A stretch of DNA of 64,000 nt from assembly GCF_900103365.1 (NCBI RefSeq), contig NZ_LT629703.1:1798001-1862000 (forward strand), written 5' to 3'. The position numbers and the translations under genes were made by a program. Position 1 is the stretch's first letter. Each line of letters begins with the position of its first letter. The notes beneath the pieces are model-generated. The model ran no database searches and was not told the DNA's origin. It worked only from the letters and a program-made list of their open reading frames with translations. Below are positions 9,122 through 16,924 of the stretch, piece after piece. The DNA comes from Afipia sp. GAS231 (lineage in GTDB: Bacteria > Pseudomonadota > Alphaproteobacteria > Rhizobiales > Xanthobacteraceae).

Positions 9122-10165
9122 ATGAATATCGAACCTCGTTTGCCCTGGAGCGTAGGCCTCGCGGCGCTTCTTCTCGCCGGCTCGGCGTCGGCTTCCTTCG
9201 CGCAAGAGAAGATCGTGCTGCGCCTCGCCGACAGTCTGCCGGCCGGTCATGTCATCCATGAAATGGTCGCCAAGCCGTTCATGGAGCTCGTCACCAAGGC
9301 CACCAACGGGCAAGTGACCTTCCAGCACTTTCCCTCGGAGCAACTCGGCAAGGCCAAGGACATGGCGCAGCTCACTGCGCTTGGCGTGATGGACCTCGCT
9401 TATATCGTGCCGTCCTATTCGTCGGACAAATTCCCGCTGACCGCGGTCGCCGAACTGCCGGGCATTTTTGAGACCGAATGTCAGGGTTCGCTCGCCTTCT
9501 ACAAGATCTCGCACAATGGCGGGGTTCTGGAGACCAAGGAATTCGGGCCCAACCAGTTGCGGCCGCTGGTCACCATCGCGCTGCCGGCTTACCAGATCCA
9601 GCTCGCCACCGGCCGCGTCATCAAGTCGGCCAAGGATCTCGAAGGCCTCAAGGTCCGCACCACCGGCGGCGCCATGGACCTGATGATGCGCTCGATCGGT
9701 GGCATCCCGGTTCGCATGGCCGCGCCCGAAATCTACGAGTCGCTGACCCGCGGCACGCTCGACGGCATGATCTTCTCGTATCAGAGCTCGGTGTCCTACG
9801 AGTTCGGCAAGATGCTGAAATCCGGCACCGAAGGCCAGAACTTCGGCACCGCCATCCTGACCTATTCGATGGGCGAGACCAAATTCAAGAGCCTGCCCGA
9901 GAACGTCCGCAAAGCCCTCGTCGAAGCCGGCGAGCAGACCACCCGCGAATCCTGCAAGCGGTTCGAGGACGGCGAGAAGATCGCGACCGACAAGATCAAG
10001 TCGCAGGGCATGAAGGTCATCGAGTTCGGTCCCGACGACAAGAAGGTGTTCGACGCAGCGTTCAAGACGGTCGCCGAGGACTGGGTGAAGGATCTCGACA
10101 AGCGCGGCAAGCCGGGCACCGAGACATTCAAGGCCTTCACCGACGCCCTGGCAGCCGGCCATTGA
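9122..10165 (+). CDS. TRAP transporter substrate-binding protein (DctP family), second copy
   Basis: A 347-residue exported protein with a signal peptide ending FAQ-EK. It is clearly paralogous to the product at 6147-7178, aligning over its whole length with shared blocks such as TNG-VTF-H, QLGKA, and VRMAAP with ESL-RGT-DG. By eye about half the residues are identical. It follows dctM by 42 bp, after a purine-rich ribosome site (GGGAGA). Having two different binding proteins around one permease pair suggests two related ligands, or different affinities for one. The next gene, a CoA-transferase, starts only 9 bp after its stop. Confidence 0.93.
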   Translation: MNIEPRLPWSVGLAALLLAGSASASFAQEKIVLRLADSLPAGHVIHEMVAKPFMELVTKATNGQVTFQHFPSEQLGKAKDMAQLTALGVMDLAYIVPSYSSDKFPLTAVAELPGIFETECQGSLAFYKISHNGGVLETKEFGPNQLRPLVTIALPAYQIQLATGRVIKSAKDLEGLKVRTTGGAMDLMMRSIGGIPVRMAAPEIYESLTRGTLDGMIFSYQSSVSYEFGKMLKSGTEGQNFGTAILTYSMGETKFKSLPENVRKALVEAGEQTTRESCKRFEDGEKIATDKIKSQGMKVIEFGPDDKKVFDAAFKTVAEDWVKDLDKRGKPGTETFKAFTDALAAGH

Positions 10166-10174
10166 TCGCGCGCC

Positions 10175-11401
10175 GTGACTAAATCCAACACTTCCGCACC
10201 GGCGGGACCGCTCGCCGGCGTCAGGATCATCGACCTCACCAGCGTGATGATGGGTCCCTACGCGACCATGATCCTCGGCGACTACGGCGCCGACGTCATC
10301 AAGGTCGAAAGCCCCGACGGCGACGTCATGCGCTTCGCCGCGCCGATGCGTCATCCCAAGATGGGCGCGATGTACCTGCAGGGTAATCGCAACAAGCGCT
10401 CGATCGTGCTCGACCTCAAGAAGAGAGGCGGCCGCGAAGCGCTGCTGCGGCTGGCGGCGAACGCCGACGTCTTCGTGCACAACGTGCGGCCGGCGGCGAT
10501 GGCTCGCCTCAAGCTCGGCGCGGATGATTTGCTCGCGATCAACCCCCGGCTGGTCTATGCCAGCCTGCACGGCTTTGGCGAGACCGGCCCCTATGCCGGA
10601 CGACCCGCTTATGACGACCTGATCCAGGGCCTCACGGCGCTGCCGGCGCTGACCGGCAAGATCACCGGCGAGCCGCGCTATTCGCCGGCGACGATGGCCG
10701 ACCGAATCGTCGGGCTGAATGCGCTGCACGCCATCCTCGCCGCGCTGTTTCACCGCGAACGGACCGGAGACGGCCAGGCCATCGAGATCCCGATGTTCGA
10801 GACCATGGCGGGATTCGTACTCGGCGATCACATGTCCGGCCGCAGCTTCGATCCGCCGATCGGCCCGGCAGGCTATTCGCGATTGCTGTCGCCGGATCGG
10901 CGCCCCTACCAGACCAGTGACGGCTATGTCTGCGCGCTGGTCTATTCCGACAAGCAGTGGACCGCATTCTTTCGCCTGATCGGCCTCGCCAACGAAGCCG
11001 ACCGCGACCCGCGCCTGAACAGCATCGACGCCCGCACCCGCAATTACGACTTCGTCTACGACTGGTTCTCGCAGATGATGAAGACCCGCACCACGGCCGA
11101 GTGGATGACGTTCTTCAACGAGGCCGACATCCCACATGCGCCGCTGCACGACCTCGACAGCCTGATTGACGACCCGCATCTTGCCGCGGTCGGATTGTTC
11201 CAGACGATGGAGCACCCGACCGAAGGCTCGCTCCGCATCGCCGGCCCCGCCGCGACCTGGAGCAAGACCCCGCCTTCGATCCGGCATCATCCGCCGGGAC
11301 TTGGCGAGCATGGCGGCGAGATCTTGCGCGAGGCCGGGTTTTCGGAGGATGAGATCGGCGCGTTGATTGCCGAGGGTGGGATGATCGAGGCAGCTTCGTA
11401 G
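10175..11401 (+). CDS. Family III CoA-transferase (CaiB/BaiF)
   Basis: This 408-residue protein starts at GTG 10175, 9 bp after the second dctP. It carries the CaiB N-terminal pattern (GVRIIDLTSVMMGPYA, YGADVIKVESP), the conserved NRNKRSIVLDLK loop, and the segment TMADRIVGLNALHA. The aspartate of MADRIVG occupies the position of the catalytic residue. It probably transfers CoA to the acid imported by the TRAP system encoded in the same operon. It is not close to the other two CaiB-type genes of the window outside the conserved motifs. The substrate is unknown. Confidence 0.92.
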   Translation: MTKSNTSAPAGPLAGVRIIDLTSVMMGPYATMILGDYGADVIKVESPDGDVMRFAAPMRHPKMGAMYLQGNRNKRSIVLDLKKRGGREALLRLAANADVFVHNVRPAAMARLKLGADDLLAINPRLVYASLHGFGETGPYAGRPAYDDLIQGLTALPALTGKITGEPRYSPATMADRIVGLNALHAILAALFHRERTGDGQAIEIPMFETMAGFVLGDHMSGRSFDPPIGPAGYSRLLSPDRRPYQTSDGYVCALVYSDKQWTAFFRLIGLANEADRDPRLNSIDARTRNYDFVYDWFSQMMKTRTTAEWMTFFNEADIPHAPLHDLDSLIDDPHLAAVGLFQTMEHPTEGSLRIAGPAATWSKTPPSIRHHPPGLGEHGGEILREAGFSEDEIGALIAEGGMIEAAS

Positions 11402-11410
11402 ATCTCTCAT

Positions 11411-11498
11411 CGTCATTGCGAGCGAAGCGAAGCAATCCAGACTTTCTTTGTCTCGCGAAGTACTGGATTGCTTCGTCGCTTCGCCCCTCGCAATGACG
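11411..11498. repeat. Palindromic intergenic repeat, family B, copy 1
   Basis: The outer arms CGTCATTGCGAG and CTCGCAATGACG are inverted, with inner arms AAGCAATCCAG and CTGGATTGCTT. Transcribed, it would fold into one long hairpin. A second copy at 12077-12162 has the same arms. It lies just after the TRAP/CoA-transferase operon and might stop transcription or protect the mRNA end. Confidence 0.85.
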
Positions 11499-12000
11499 GC
11501 TGGATATAGCTTCGCATTCTCGCGGCGCGATGCGCCCGGAGTTTTGCAAGAAAACCTTGCCCTCGAAATCAGAGGGCGCAGGGAAGACCGGGTGCGCGCC
11601 GCACCCGCGGTCTCGCAGGCAATGTGCATAAAAAATTGCGCCTACGAGCATACAGGTTTGGCGGAAGCCTCCGGCCTTCCCTGCGCAATGGCTTTACGGC
11701 TTATACGATTTCGTCCTGGTGACCGGCTTTCTTGCCACCATCATCCGCTTCAGTTTTCACTTCCGCGAACTTGACGCCAGCACCGGGGCGTCGGACCCAA
11801 ACGATTTCGCCGTACGCTGCAGCCCGTTCGTCTCGCGTGCTGCCGCGTCCACCGCTCCCTGTCCCTCGTTTGCGACGATGGCCTACGCTCTGGTGGGACA
11901 GGATGGCGGCAGTCCAACGACTGCTTTGCCCGACGGGTTAAGCGATATTTCGCCCGTCGCGCCAATTTGTCGCAGCTTCGTAGAGCGAAGGCGGAAGCCG
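11499..12000. other. Repeat-derived intergenic segment without a convincing gene
   Basis: This 500-bp stretch has several short open frames but none with a ribosome site or recognisable domain. From memory its text (for example GGATATAGCTTCGCATTCTC and CGCAATGGCTTTACGGC) resembles a dispersed intergenic element common in Bradyrhizobium and Rhodopseudomonas, where it yields spurious small ORFs. It is bounded by family B and family C repeats. I regard it as part of a composite, non-coding repeat block. Confidence 0.5.
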
Positions 12001-12066
12001 TAACCCACCGCGGTATCAACCACGCTGCACGAAGTTGGTGGGTTACGCTTCGCTAACCCACCCTAC
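12001..12066. repeat. Palindromic intergenic repeat, family C, shortened copy
   Basis: TAACCCACC at the left and GGTGGGTTACGCTTCGCTAACCCACCCTAC at the right repeat the arms of the complete copy at 12771-12861 (the right-hand motif spans 12037-12066). The outer left arm is missing, so this copy is truncated. It directly precedes the second family B repeat. Confidence 0.75.
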
Positions 12067-12076
12067 AAGCTCTCCG

Positions 12077-12162
12077 CGTCATTGCGAGGAGCGAAGCGAC
12101 GAAGCAATCCAGCATTGCCGCACAAAGAAAGACTGGATTGCTTCGCTGCGCTCGCAATGACG
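12077..12162. repeat. Palindromic intergenic repeat, family B, copy 2
   Basis: It has the same inverted outer arms (CGTCATTGCGAG / CTCGCAATGACG) and inner arms (GAAGCAATCCAG / CTGGATTGCTTC) as 11411-11498, with a different central loop. It ends 11 bp before the stop of the minus-strand carboxymuconolactone-decarboxylase-like gene, so it could form the 3' hairpin of that transcript. Confidence 0.85.
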
Positions 12163-12173
12163 GAAGGCAGCGT

Positions 12174-12743
12174 TCAAAATCCCTTCAGATCCGGGTCCAG
12201 CGTCTGGCCTTCGTCAAGCTGAACGCCAAACGTGTTCAGCAGCATCGAGACCTGGGTGTACTGGCCGACCGCGAACACGACGTCCATGCGCTGCTGTTCG
12301 TTGAAGTGCTTTGTCAGCTCGGCCCAGACCGGTTCGCTGATAAAATAATCGCGATGCAGATCGTCGGCGGCCTTCAGCAGCGCTGCGTCTGCGGCACTCC
12401 AGCCGGGCGCATCGGCCCCCAATTTGATCCGCGCGATCTCCGCATCGGTCAGTCCGGCCTTCTGTCCGATCGGCACATGCTGGGTCCATTCATAACCGGA
12501 CTTGCACAGAAAGCCGGTGCGCAGGATGACGATCTCGCGCTCACGCGGCGGCAAGGTCGATTTGCGGCTGAGGATATAGCCGCCCCAGGTCAGAAAGGCT
12601 TTCGCCGCCGCCGGATGCGTCAGCATGGTGCGGAAGATATTGATGATGCGGCCGCGGGCCTGCATCGGCGCCACGAGTTCGCGCTGTTCTTCGGTCCATT
12701 TCTCTGATGGAACGGGTGGAATGCGGGGCTTCGTCAATCGCAT
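12174..12743 (-). CDS. Carboxymuconolactone decarboxylase-like (AhpD-fold) protein
   Basis: The 189-residue product has the CMD/AhpD helical fold pattern. The core motif reads REREIVILRTGFLCKSGYEW followed by TQH, near residues 72-93. Members with ExxxCxxC-H are thiol peroxidase partners. Here only one cysteine is left (position of CKSGYEW), so a peroxidase role by a redox Cys pair is unlikely. Many such proteins in catabolic clusters have unknown function; a decarboxylase or hydrolase role is possible. The gene stands alone between palindromic repeats, on the same strand as the upstream lyase-type operon but separated from it by a family C repeat. Confidence 0.85.
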   Translation of the reverse strand: MRLTKPRIPPVPSEKWTEEQRELVAPMQARGRIINIFRTMLTHPAAAKAFLTWGGYILSRKSTLPPREREIVILRTGFLCKSGYEWTQHVPIGQKAGLTDAEIARIKLGADAPGWSAADAALLKAADDLHRDYFISEPVWAELTKHFNEQQRMDVVFAVGQYTQVSMLLNTFGVQLDEGQTLDPDLKGF

Positions 12744-12770
12744 GAGGTTGTTTCCTAGTTATTCTTGTTT

Positions 12771-12861
12771 CGTAGGGTGGGTTAGCCGAAGGCGTAACCC
12801 ACCAATGTCTTGCGCCGCGGTCGGCTTTTCGGTGGGTTACGCTTCGCTAACCCACCCTACG
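12771..12861. repeat. Palindromic intergenic repeat, family C, complete copy
   Basis: CGTAGGGTGGGTTAGCCGAA at the left is the inverse of the right end TTCGCTAACCCACCCTACG with small differences, and an inner GTAACCCACC / GGTGGGTTAC pair is also present. The right end runs into the lyase gene: the lyase TAG stop at 12857-12859 is made by the repeat's CCCTAC end read on the minus strand. Confidence 0.85.
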
Positions 12862-13714
12862 TTCTTCGCAACGCCAAAATCTTCTCCGCCGCGCGCAGAT
12901 GCGGTTTGTCGATCATCTTGCCGTCGATCTTGACGACCCCCGACGTCGGATTGTCGTTGAAGGCCTTCACCACTTTCTCCGACCAGGCGATTTCCTCATC
13001 CGTCGGCAGGAAGGCGGCGTTGACGACGTCGACGTGCTTGGGATGGATCACGGCCTTGGCCAGGAAACCGTCCTGACGTGCGGCAATCGCTTCCTCACGC
13101 AACGTCTCGAGGTCGTTGATGTCGGTGGCGATGGTGTCGATGGCGACGACGCCGGCAGCAGCGGCGGCGATCAGGCAGAGATCGCGGGCCAGCAGGAACG
13201 GGCCGTGGTAGCGGCGGCCGGTGCGGTTCTTGGACGCGCCGAGCGACGCCGCCAGATCTTCCGCGCCCCACATCATGCCCCACAGCCGCGGACTCATGTT
13301 CTCGAAATCCATCAGCTTGAGCACCGCCCGCGCGGACTCGGTCGCAACGGTGACGATGCGCGTGGCGCCGTTCTCGATCCCGGCCGCCGCCTCAAACGCA
13401 TCGAGATACAGCGACAGCTTGTTGACGTCGGCAGCGCCAGCGCATTTCGGCAGCACCACGCCGTCGGGGCGGCCCGGGATCACGGCAGCGAGGTCGCCGA
13501 GCGTCATGCCGGTGTCGAGCGCGTTGATGCGGATATAGATCTTCTGGACTGGATTGCGCGCAGCCAGCATCTCGCGCACCGTGCTGCGCGCGCCGATCTT
13601 CTCGTCGGGCGCAATTGAATCCTCGAGGTCGAGGATCAGCGCGTCGGCCGCGGTCTTCTTGGCGTTCTCGAACTTGCGCAGGCTGTCGCCGGGAACGAAC
13701 AGAAATGAACGCAT
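12857..13714 (-). CDS. CitE-like CoA-ester lyase (HpcH/HpaI aldolase superfamily)
   Basis: I choose ATG 13714, which overlaps the MaoC stop by one base (TGATG), giving 285 residues. An upstream in-frame start at 13738 would lie inside the MaoC gene. The TIM-barrel pattern of CitE/malyl-CoA lyases is visible: RSFLFVPGDS at the start, ALILDLEDSI near 27-36, YIRINALDT, TESARA and WGAEDLAASLGA with the metal-binding acidic residues. Such enzymes cleave malyl-, methylmalyl- or citramalyl-CoA to acetyl- or propionyl-CoA plus glyoxylate or pyruvate. Next to a MaoC hydratase and a CoA-transferase, a C5-dicarboxyl-CoA (citramalyl or methylmalyl) substrate is my best guess. The stop codon comes from an intergenic repeat. 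Confidence 0.88.
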   Translation of the reverse strand: MRSFLFVPGDSLRKFENAKKTAADALILDLEDSIAPDEKIGARSTVREMLAARNPVQKIYIRINALDTGMTLGDLAAVIPGRPDGVVLPKCAGAADVNKLSLYLDAFEAAAGIENGATRIVTVATESARAVLKLMDFENMSPRLWGMMWGAEDLAASLGASKNRTGRRYHGPFLLARDLCLIAAAAAGVVAIDTIATDINDLETLREEAIAARQDGFLAKAVIHPKHVDVVNAAFLPTDEEIAWSEKVVKAFNDNPTSGVVKIDGKMIDKPHLRAAEKILALRRT

Positions 13715-14178
13715 CAGCTTTCTGCCTTCGGTTTGCAATGCATCAGCCCGGTGCGGCGGCAGCTTGCCACCACCTCGCCGCGTTGGTTGGTCATGGTGTG
13801 CTCGAACTCGACGATGCCCTGGGTCGGCCGCGACTTGCTGGCGCGCTTGGAGATGATTTTGGTATGCGCCTTCAGCGTATCGCCGTGAAACACCGGTTTT
13901 GGAAACTTGACGTCGGTCATGCCCAGATTGCCGATCGTGGTGCCGAGCGTGGTATCGTAGACGCTCATGCCGATCATGATGCCGAGCGTATAGAGGCTAT
14001 TGAACAGCCGCTGGCCGAATTCGGTTTTTTCGGAAAAATGCGCGTCGATATGCAGCGGCTGCGGATTCATCGTCAGCAGGCTGAACAGCGTGTTGTCCAT
14101 TTCCGTGACTGTCCGGGAGAATTCATGGTGGAATTCCCGGCCGATCTCGAATTCCTCGAAATATAGTCCCGCCATCAT
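13714..14178 (-). CDS. MaoC-family acyl-CoA hydratase
   Basis: A 154-residue hot-dog-fold protein starting LYFEEFEIGREF with the MaoC core NPQPLHIDAHFSEKTEFG near residues 38-55. That core contains the catalytic Asp and His; MaoC hydratases show D-xxx-x-H or N-P-H/L-H variants of it. It is short, as in single-domain hydratases such as those acting on itaconyl- or mesaconyl-CoA. Two ATG codons (14178 and 14175) overlap the stop of the enoyl-CoA hydratase gene. Its own stop overlaps the lyase start by one base. Tight coupling with the lyase suggests it hydrates an unsaturated dicarboxyl-CoA to the hydroxyacyl-CoA the lyase cleaves. Confidence 0.88.
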   Translation of the reverse strand: MMAGLYFEEFEIGREFHHEFSRTVTEMDNTLFSLLTMNPQPLHIDAHFSEKTEFGQRLFNSLYTLGIMIGMSVYDTTLGTTIGNLGMTDVKFPKPVFHGDTLKAHTKIISKRASKSRPTQGIVEFEHTMTNQRGEVVASCRRTGLMHCKPKAES

Positions 14179-14948
14179 CGTCCCTTGTAGTTGGGCGTCC
14201 GCTTTTCGACGAACGCGTTGAGGCCTTCCTGGCAATCTTCCGTCGTCGCCACCAGCGCAAAGCTCTCGGCGGCGTTCTCGACCGATCTCCTGAAATCCGC
14301 ATCCACCGCGCGCATAAACGCGTCGCGGCCGATCTTCATCACGATCGGCGACTTGGCGGCCAGTTTCCGCGCGATCTCGCGGGCGCGCTCCAGCGCGGTG
14401 CCCTTGGGCACGACCTCGCTCAACAGCCCCATCCGAAATGCGGTCGCTGCGTCGAAGGGCTCGCCGAGGAATAATGGTCCAAACGCCTGATGCTTGCCGA
14501 CCAGCCGCGGCAGCTGCACGAAATGGATCGCCGGGATCAGGCCGACGTCGATTTCGGGATAGCCGAAGGTCGAACCGTCGCCAGCGACGATCATGTCGCA
14601 GGAGATCGCGATCGTCATGCCGCCGGCCCGCACCGCGCCGTCGATGGCGGCAATGGTCGGCTTGCCCATCCGATACTGGGTGTCGTTGAGCGCGAAATAC
14701 AGCCGCTCGAGGAATTTCTTGGTCTCGATCCCGGGCCGCCCCCTGACGATGTCGAGATCGAGCCCGGCGCAAAACACCTTGTGCATGCTGCCAATGACGA
14801 TGGCGCGCACGGTTTCGTCGTCCCTCGCCTTGGCCAGCGCCGCCAGCAGCGCATCGATCAATTCCATGCTCAGCGCATTGACCGGCGGCCGGTCCAGCAT
14901 GATCGCCGCAATGTTGCCCGAGACGGAATAACGAACGAGATCGCTCAT
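14175..14948 (-). CDS. Enoyl-CoA hydratase/isomerase (crotonase family)
   Basis: This 257-residue crotonase-fold protein shows the two oxyanion-hole segments, FCAGLDLDIV near residues 60-68 and GAVRAGGMT near 104-112. The acidic residue of YPEIDVGLIP near 130-139 follows. The glycine pattern GAVRAGG differs from the classical GxAxGGG, so the exact reaction (hydration, isomerisation or hydrolysis) is open. The gene overlaps both neighbours by four bases and sits between a CoA-transferase and a MaoC hydratase in one operon. Having two hydratase-type enzymes side by side suggests two successive double-bond steps, or one isomerisation and one hydration. Confidence 0.9.
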   Translation of the reverse strand: MSDLVRYSVSGNIAAIMLDRPPVNALSMELIDALLAALAKARDDETVRAIVIGSMHKVFCAGLDLDIVRGRPGIETKKFLERLYFALNDTQYRMGKPTIAAIDGAVRAGGMTIAISCDMIVAGDGSTFGYPEIDVGLIPAIHFVQLPRLVGKHQAFGPLFLGEPFDAATAFRMGLLSEVVPKGTALERAREIARKLAAKSPIVMKIGRDAFMRAVDADFRRSVENAAESFALVATTEDCQEGLNAFVEKRTPNYKGR

Positions 14949-16183
14949 GCTGCAGCTCCCTTGGCCTGATCCTTGGCTTGACGTACCGCACCGGCCTTGA
15001 CCAGCTCATCGATCGCATTCCGGTCAAAACCGGCCTGCAGCAACACCTCGTAACTGTCCTGCCCGATATCCGGCGACGGCCGCAAGTGGTCCTCGGACAG
15101 GCTGGCGATGCCCGGCGTGCGCGGCGTATAGACCGGGCCGACACCCGGCGTATCCTGGCAGACCGCGGCATTCGTCGCCTCGACATGAGCATTGCGCAGC
15201 CATTCGCCGGGATTGAGGATGCGCTCGGCGATCAGGTCGGCGGCATGCAGCCGCGCAAGCCAGGCATCCGTCGGCTGGGTCAGGAACACCTCGCGGAGTT
15301 GCGAGATCAATGTGTCGGCAGAATCCGCGCGAGCGGCGAAATCGGCAAAGCGCGGATCGCTGGCGAGATCGTCGCGTTCGATTGCCGCGCACAGCCGCTT
15401 GTATTGCGGCTCGTTCACCAGCGTGACCATCATCCAGCCGTCGCTGGTCTGATAGGAGCCCGCGGGGACGTTGAGCGCGCGCGGCGCGCCGCCCTCCAGA
15501 ATATGCTCGGCGACCTTGTGGCCGAGCAACGCCGAGGTCGAGGCGCAGAGATTGACATCGATCCAGCGCCCGGTGCCGACGGTTGAGCGCGCGAACAACG
15601 TGGTCGCAATGGCCTGGAAGGCATAGACGCCGGTGACGACGTCGGAGATCGTGGCGCCGACCCGGTGGGGCGTGCCGTCATTGCCGACATTGACCGACAC
15701 CAGGCCGGAAAACGCCTGCGCCACCGAATCCGAGCCGGGACGTTTGGAGTAAGGTCCACTCTGGCCGAAGGCGCTGACCGAGAGATAGATCAGGCCGGGA
15801 TTGTCGCGCGCCAGTTCCTCGTAGCCGATCCCGAGGCGTGCGGCGACGCCGGGCCGAAAGCCCTCGATCAGGACGTCGCAATCTTTCGCCAGCCGTTGCG
15901 CGATGGCGACGGCCTCCTTCTGCTTCATGTCGAGGCAAAGGCTGCGCTTGCCGCGATTATAGACCGCGGACAGCGTGGTCTGGCTACCATAGGTGGTGCC
16001 GAGGAAACGCGACCAGTCGCCCTCCGGCGGCTCGACCTTGACGACGTCGGCGCCGTAGACGGCGAGCAGCATCGCGCAATAGGGCGAGGCGATACCCTGG
16101 CCGAAATCCAGCACACGCAGGCCGCGATACGGCGCCTCGTGCGTCGGCAACAGCTTGCTTTCGCGCCTATTTTCCTTGGCCAT
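14945..16183 (-). CDS. Family III CoA-transferase (CaiB/BaiF)
   Basis: The 412-residue product has GLRVLDFGQGIASPYCA and YGADVVKVEPPEGD at the N-terminus and RGKRSLCLDMK after it. The likely catalytic Asp is in VGATISDVVTGVYA. A good ribosome site (GGGAGAAG) precedes ATG 16183, 24 bp after livF. It is the first metabolic enzyme behind the five-gene ABC importer and should form the CoA ester of the imported acid. Mesaconyl-CoA C1-C4 transferase of the 3-hydroxypropionate cycle and succinyl-CoA:acid transferases belong to this family, so an intra- or intermolecular transfer on a C4-C5 dicarboxylate is plausible but unproven. Confidence 0.92.
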   Translation of the reverse strand: MAKENRRESKLLPTHEAPYRGLRVLDFGQGIASPYCAMLLAVYGADVVKVEPPEGDWSRFLGTTYGSQTTLSAVYNRGKRSLCLDMKQKEAVAIAQRLAKDCDVLIEGFRPGVAARLGIGYEELARDNPGLIYLSVSAFGQSGPYSKRPGSDSVAQAFSGLVSVNVGNDGTPHRVGATISDVVTGVYAFQAIATTLFARSTVGTGRWIDVNLCASTSALLGHKVAEHILEGGAPRALNVPAGSYQTSDGWMMVTLVNEPQYKRLCAAIERDDLASDPRFADFAARADSADTLISQLREVFLTQPTDAWLARLHAADLIAERILNPGEWLRNAHVEATNAAVCQDTPGVGPVYTPRTPGIASLSEDHLRPSPDIGQDSYEVLLQAGFDRNAIDELVKAGAVRQAKDQAKGAAA

Positions 16184-16207
16184 TTCTTCTCCCGGGCGGG
16201 CTGAAAG

Positions 16208-16924
16208 CTACAGCGCGAGGTAGCGCTGACGAATGTTATCGTTGGCTTTCAGCTCTTCGATCCCGGATGTGTAGACGATCTGGCCCTTGTCGATAACCGT
16301 CGCGTGGCTCGCAAGGCCAAGGCAAAAATGCATGTTCTGCTCGGCGATCAACACCGTGGCACCGGTGCCGCGGAGCTGGCGCAGCAATTCGCCGATTCGC
16401 TGGACGATGATCGGCGCCAGCCCCTCGCTCGGTTCGTCCAGCAACAGCAACGCCGGATTGCCCATCAGTGTACGTGCAATCGCCAGCATCTGCTGTTCGC
16501 CGCCCGACAGCCGCCCCGCAATGCGGTATCGCAGCGGCTCCAGCAGCGGAAACACCTCATAAACCCGCCGGATCGACCATTCGTCCTCGCCATTGGGGCC
16601 CTTCTTGGCGCCGATCACGAGATTATCCTCGACGGTATGCTCGGGGAAAATCTGGCGATCCTCCGGCACGAAACCGAGGCCGGCGCGGGCGATGTGGTGC
16701 GGCTTCAGCCCGGACACCACCCGGCCGCTCAGGGTGACCTTGCCGCGGCGGGCCGGCGCCAGCCCCATGATGGCCTTCATGGTGGTGGACTTGCCGGCGC
16801 CGTTGCGGCCGAGCAGCGCCATGGTCTCGCCCTGCCGCACCGACAGGCCGACGCCGAACAGGATCTGGCTGGTGCCATAGTAGACGTCGAGATCCTCGAC
16901 CTGGACGATCGCCTGCGCGCTCAT
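16208..16924 (-). CDS. livF: Branched-chain-type ABC transporter ATP-binding protein LivF
   Basis: A 238-residue ATPase with Walker A GRNGAGKST near residues 39-47, signature LSGGEQQM near 139-146 and Walker B ALLLLDEPSEGL just after. The LivF-type extension ENLVIGAKKG is present. It energises import together with LivG. Its ATG overlaps the livG stop by four bases. The transporter family takes amino acids but in alphaproteobacteria also many aromatic and dicarboxylic acids, and the downstream CoA-ester genes favour an organic acid here. Confidence 0.95.
   Translation of the reverse strand: MSAQAIVQVEDLDVYYGTSQILFGVGLSVRQGETMALLGRNGAGKSTTMKAIMGLAPARRGKVTLSGRVVSGLKPHHIARAGLGFVPEDRQIFPEHTVEDNLVIGAKKGPNGEDEWSIRRVYEVFPLLEPLRYRIAGRLSGGEQQMLAIARTLMGNPALLLLDEPSEGLAPIIVQRIGELLRQLRGTGATVLIAEQNMHFCLGLASHATVIDKGQIVYTSGIEELKANDNIRQRYLAL

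Noticed and set aside
7571..11629. A 1352-codon open frame on the minus strand across the TRAP operon
   Set aside because: It is antisense to four recognisable genes. Long antisense frames are expected from the codon bias of GC-rich DNA. The translation is rich in Arg, Asp, His and Gln and has no domain, signal or ribosome site.
11448..11774. A 108-codon frame inside the repeat block
   Set aside because: It starts within a palindromic repeat and has no ribosome site. The text appears repeat-derived, and similar spurious small proteins are annotated in many related genomes.
12174..12743. Assigning the CMD-like protein as an AhpD peroxidase partner
   Set aside because: The CxxC pair needed for that reaction is not present; only one cysteine remains in the motif.
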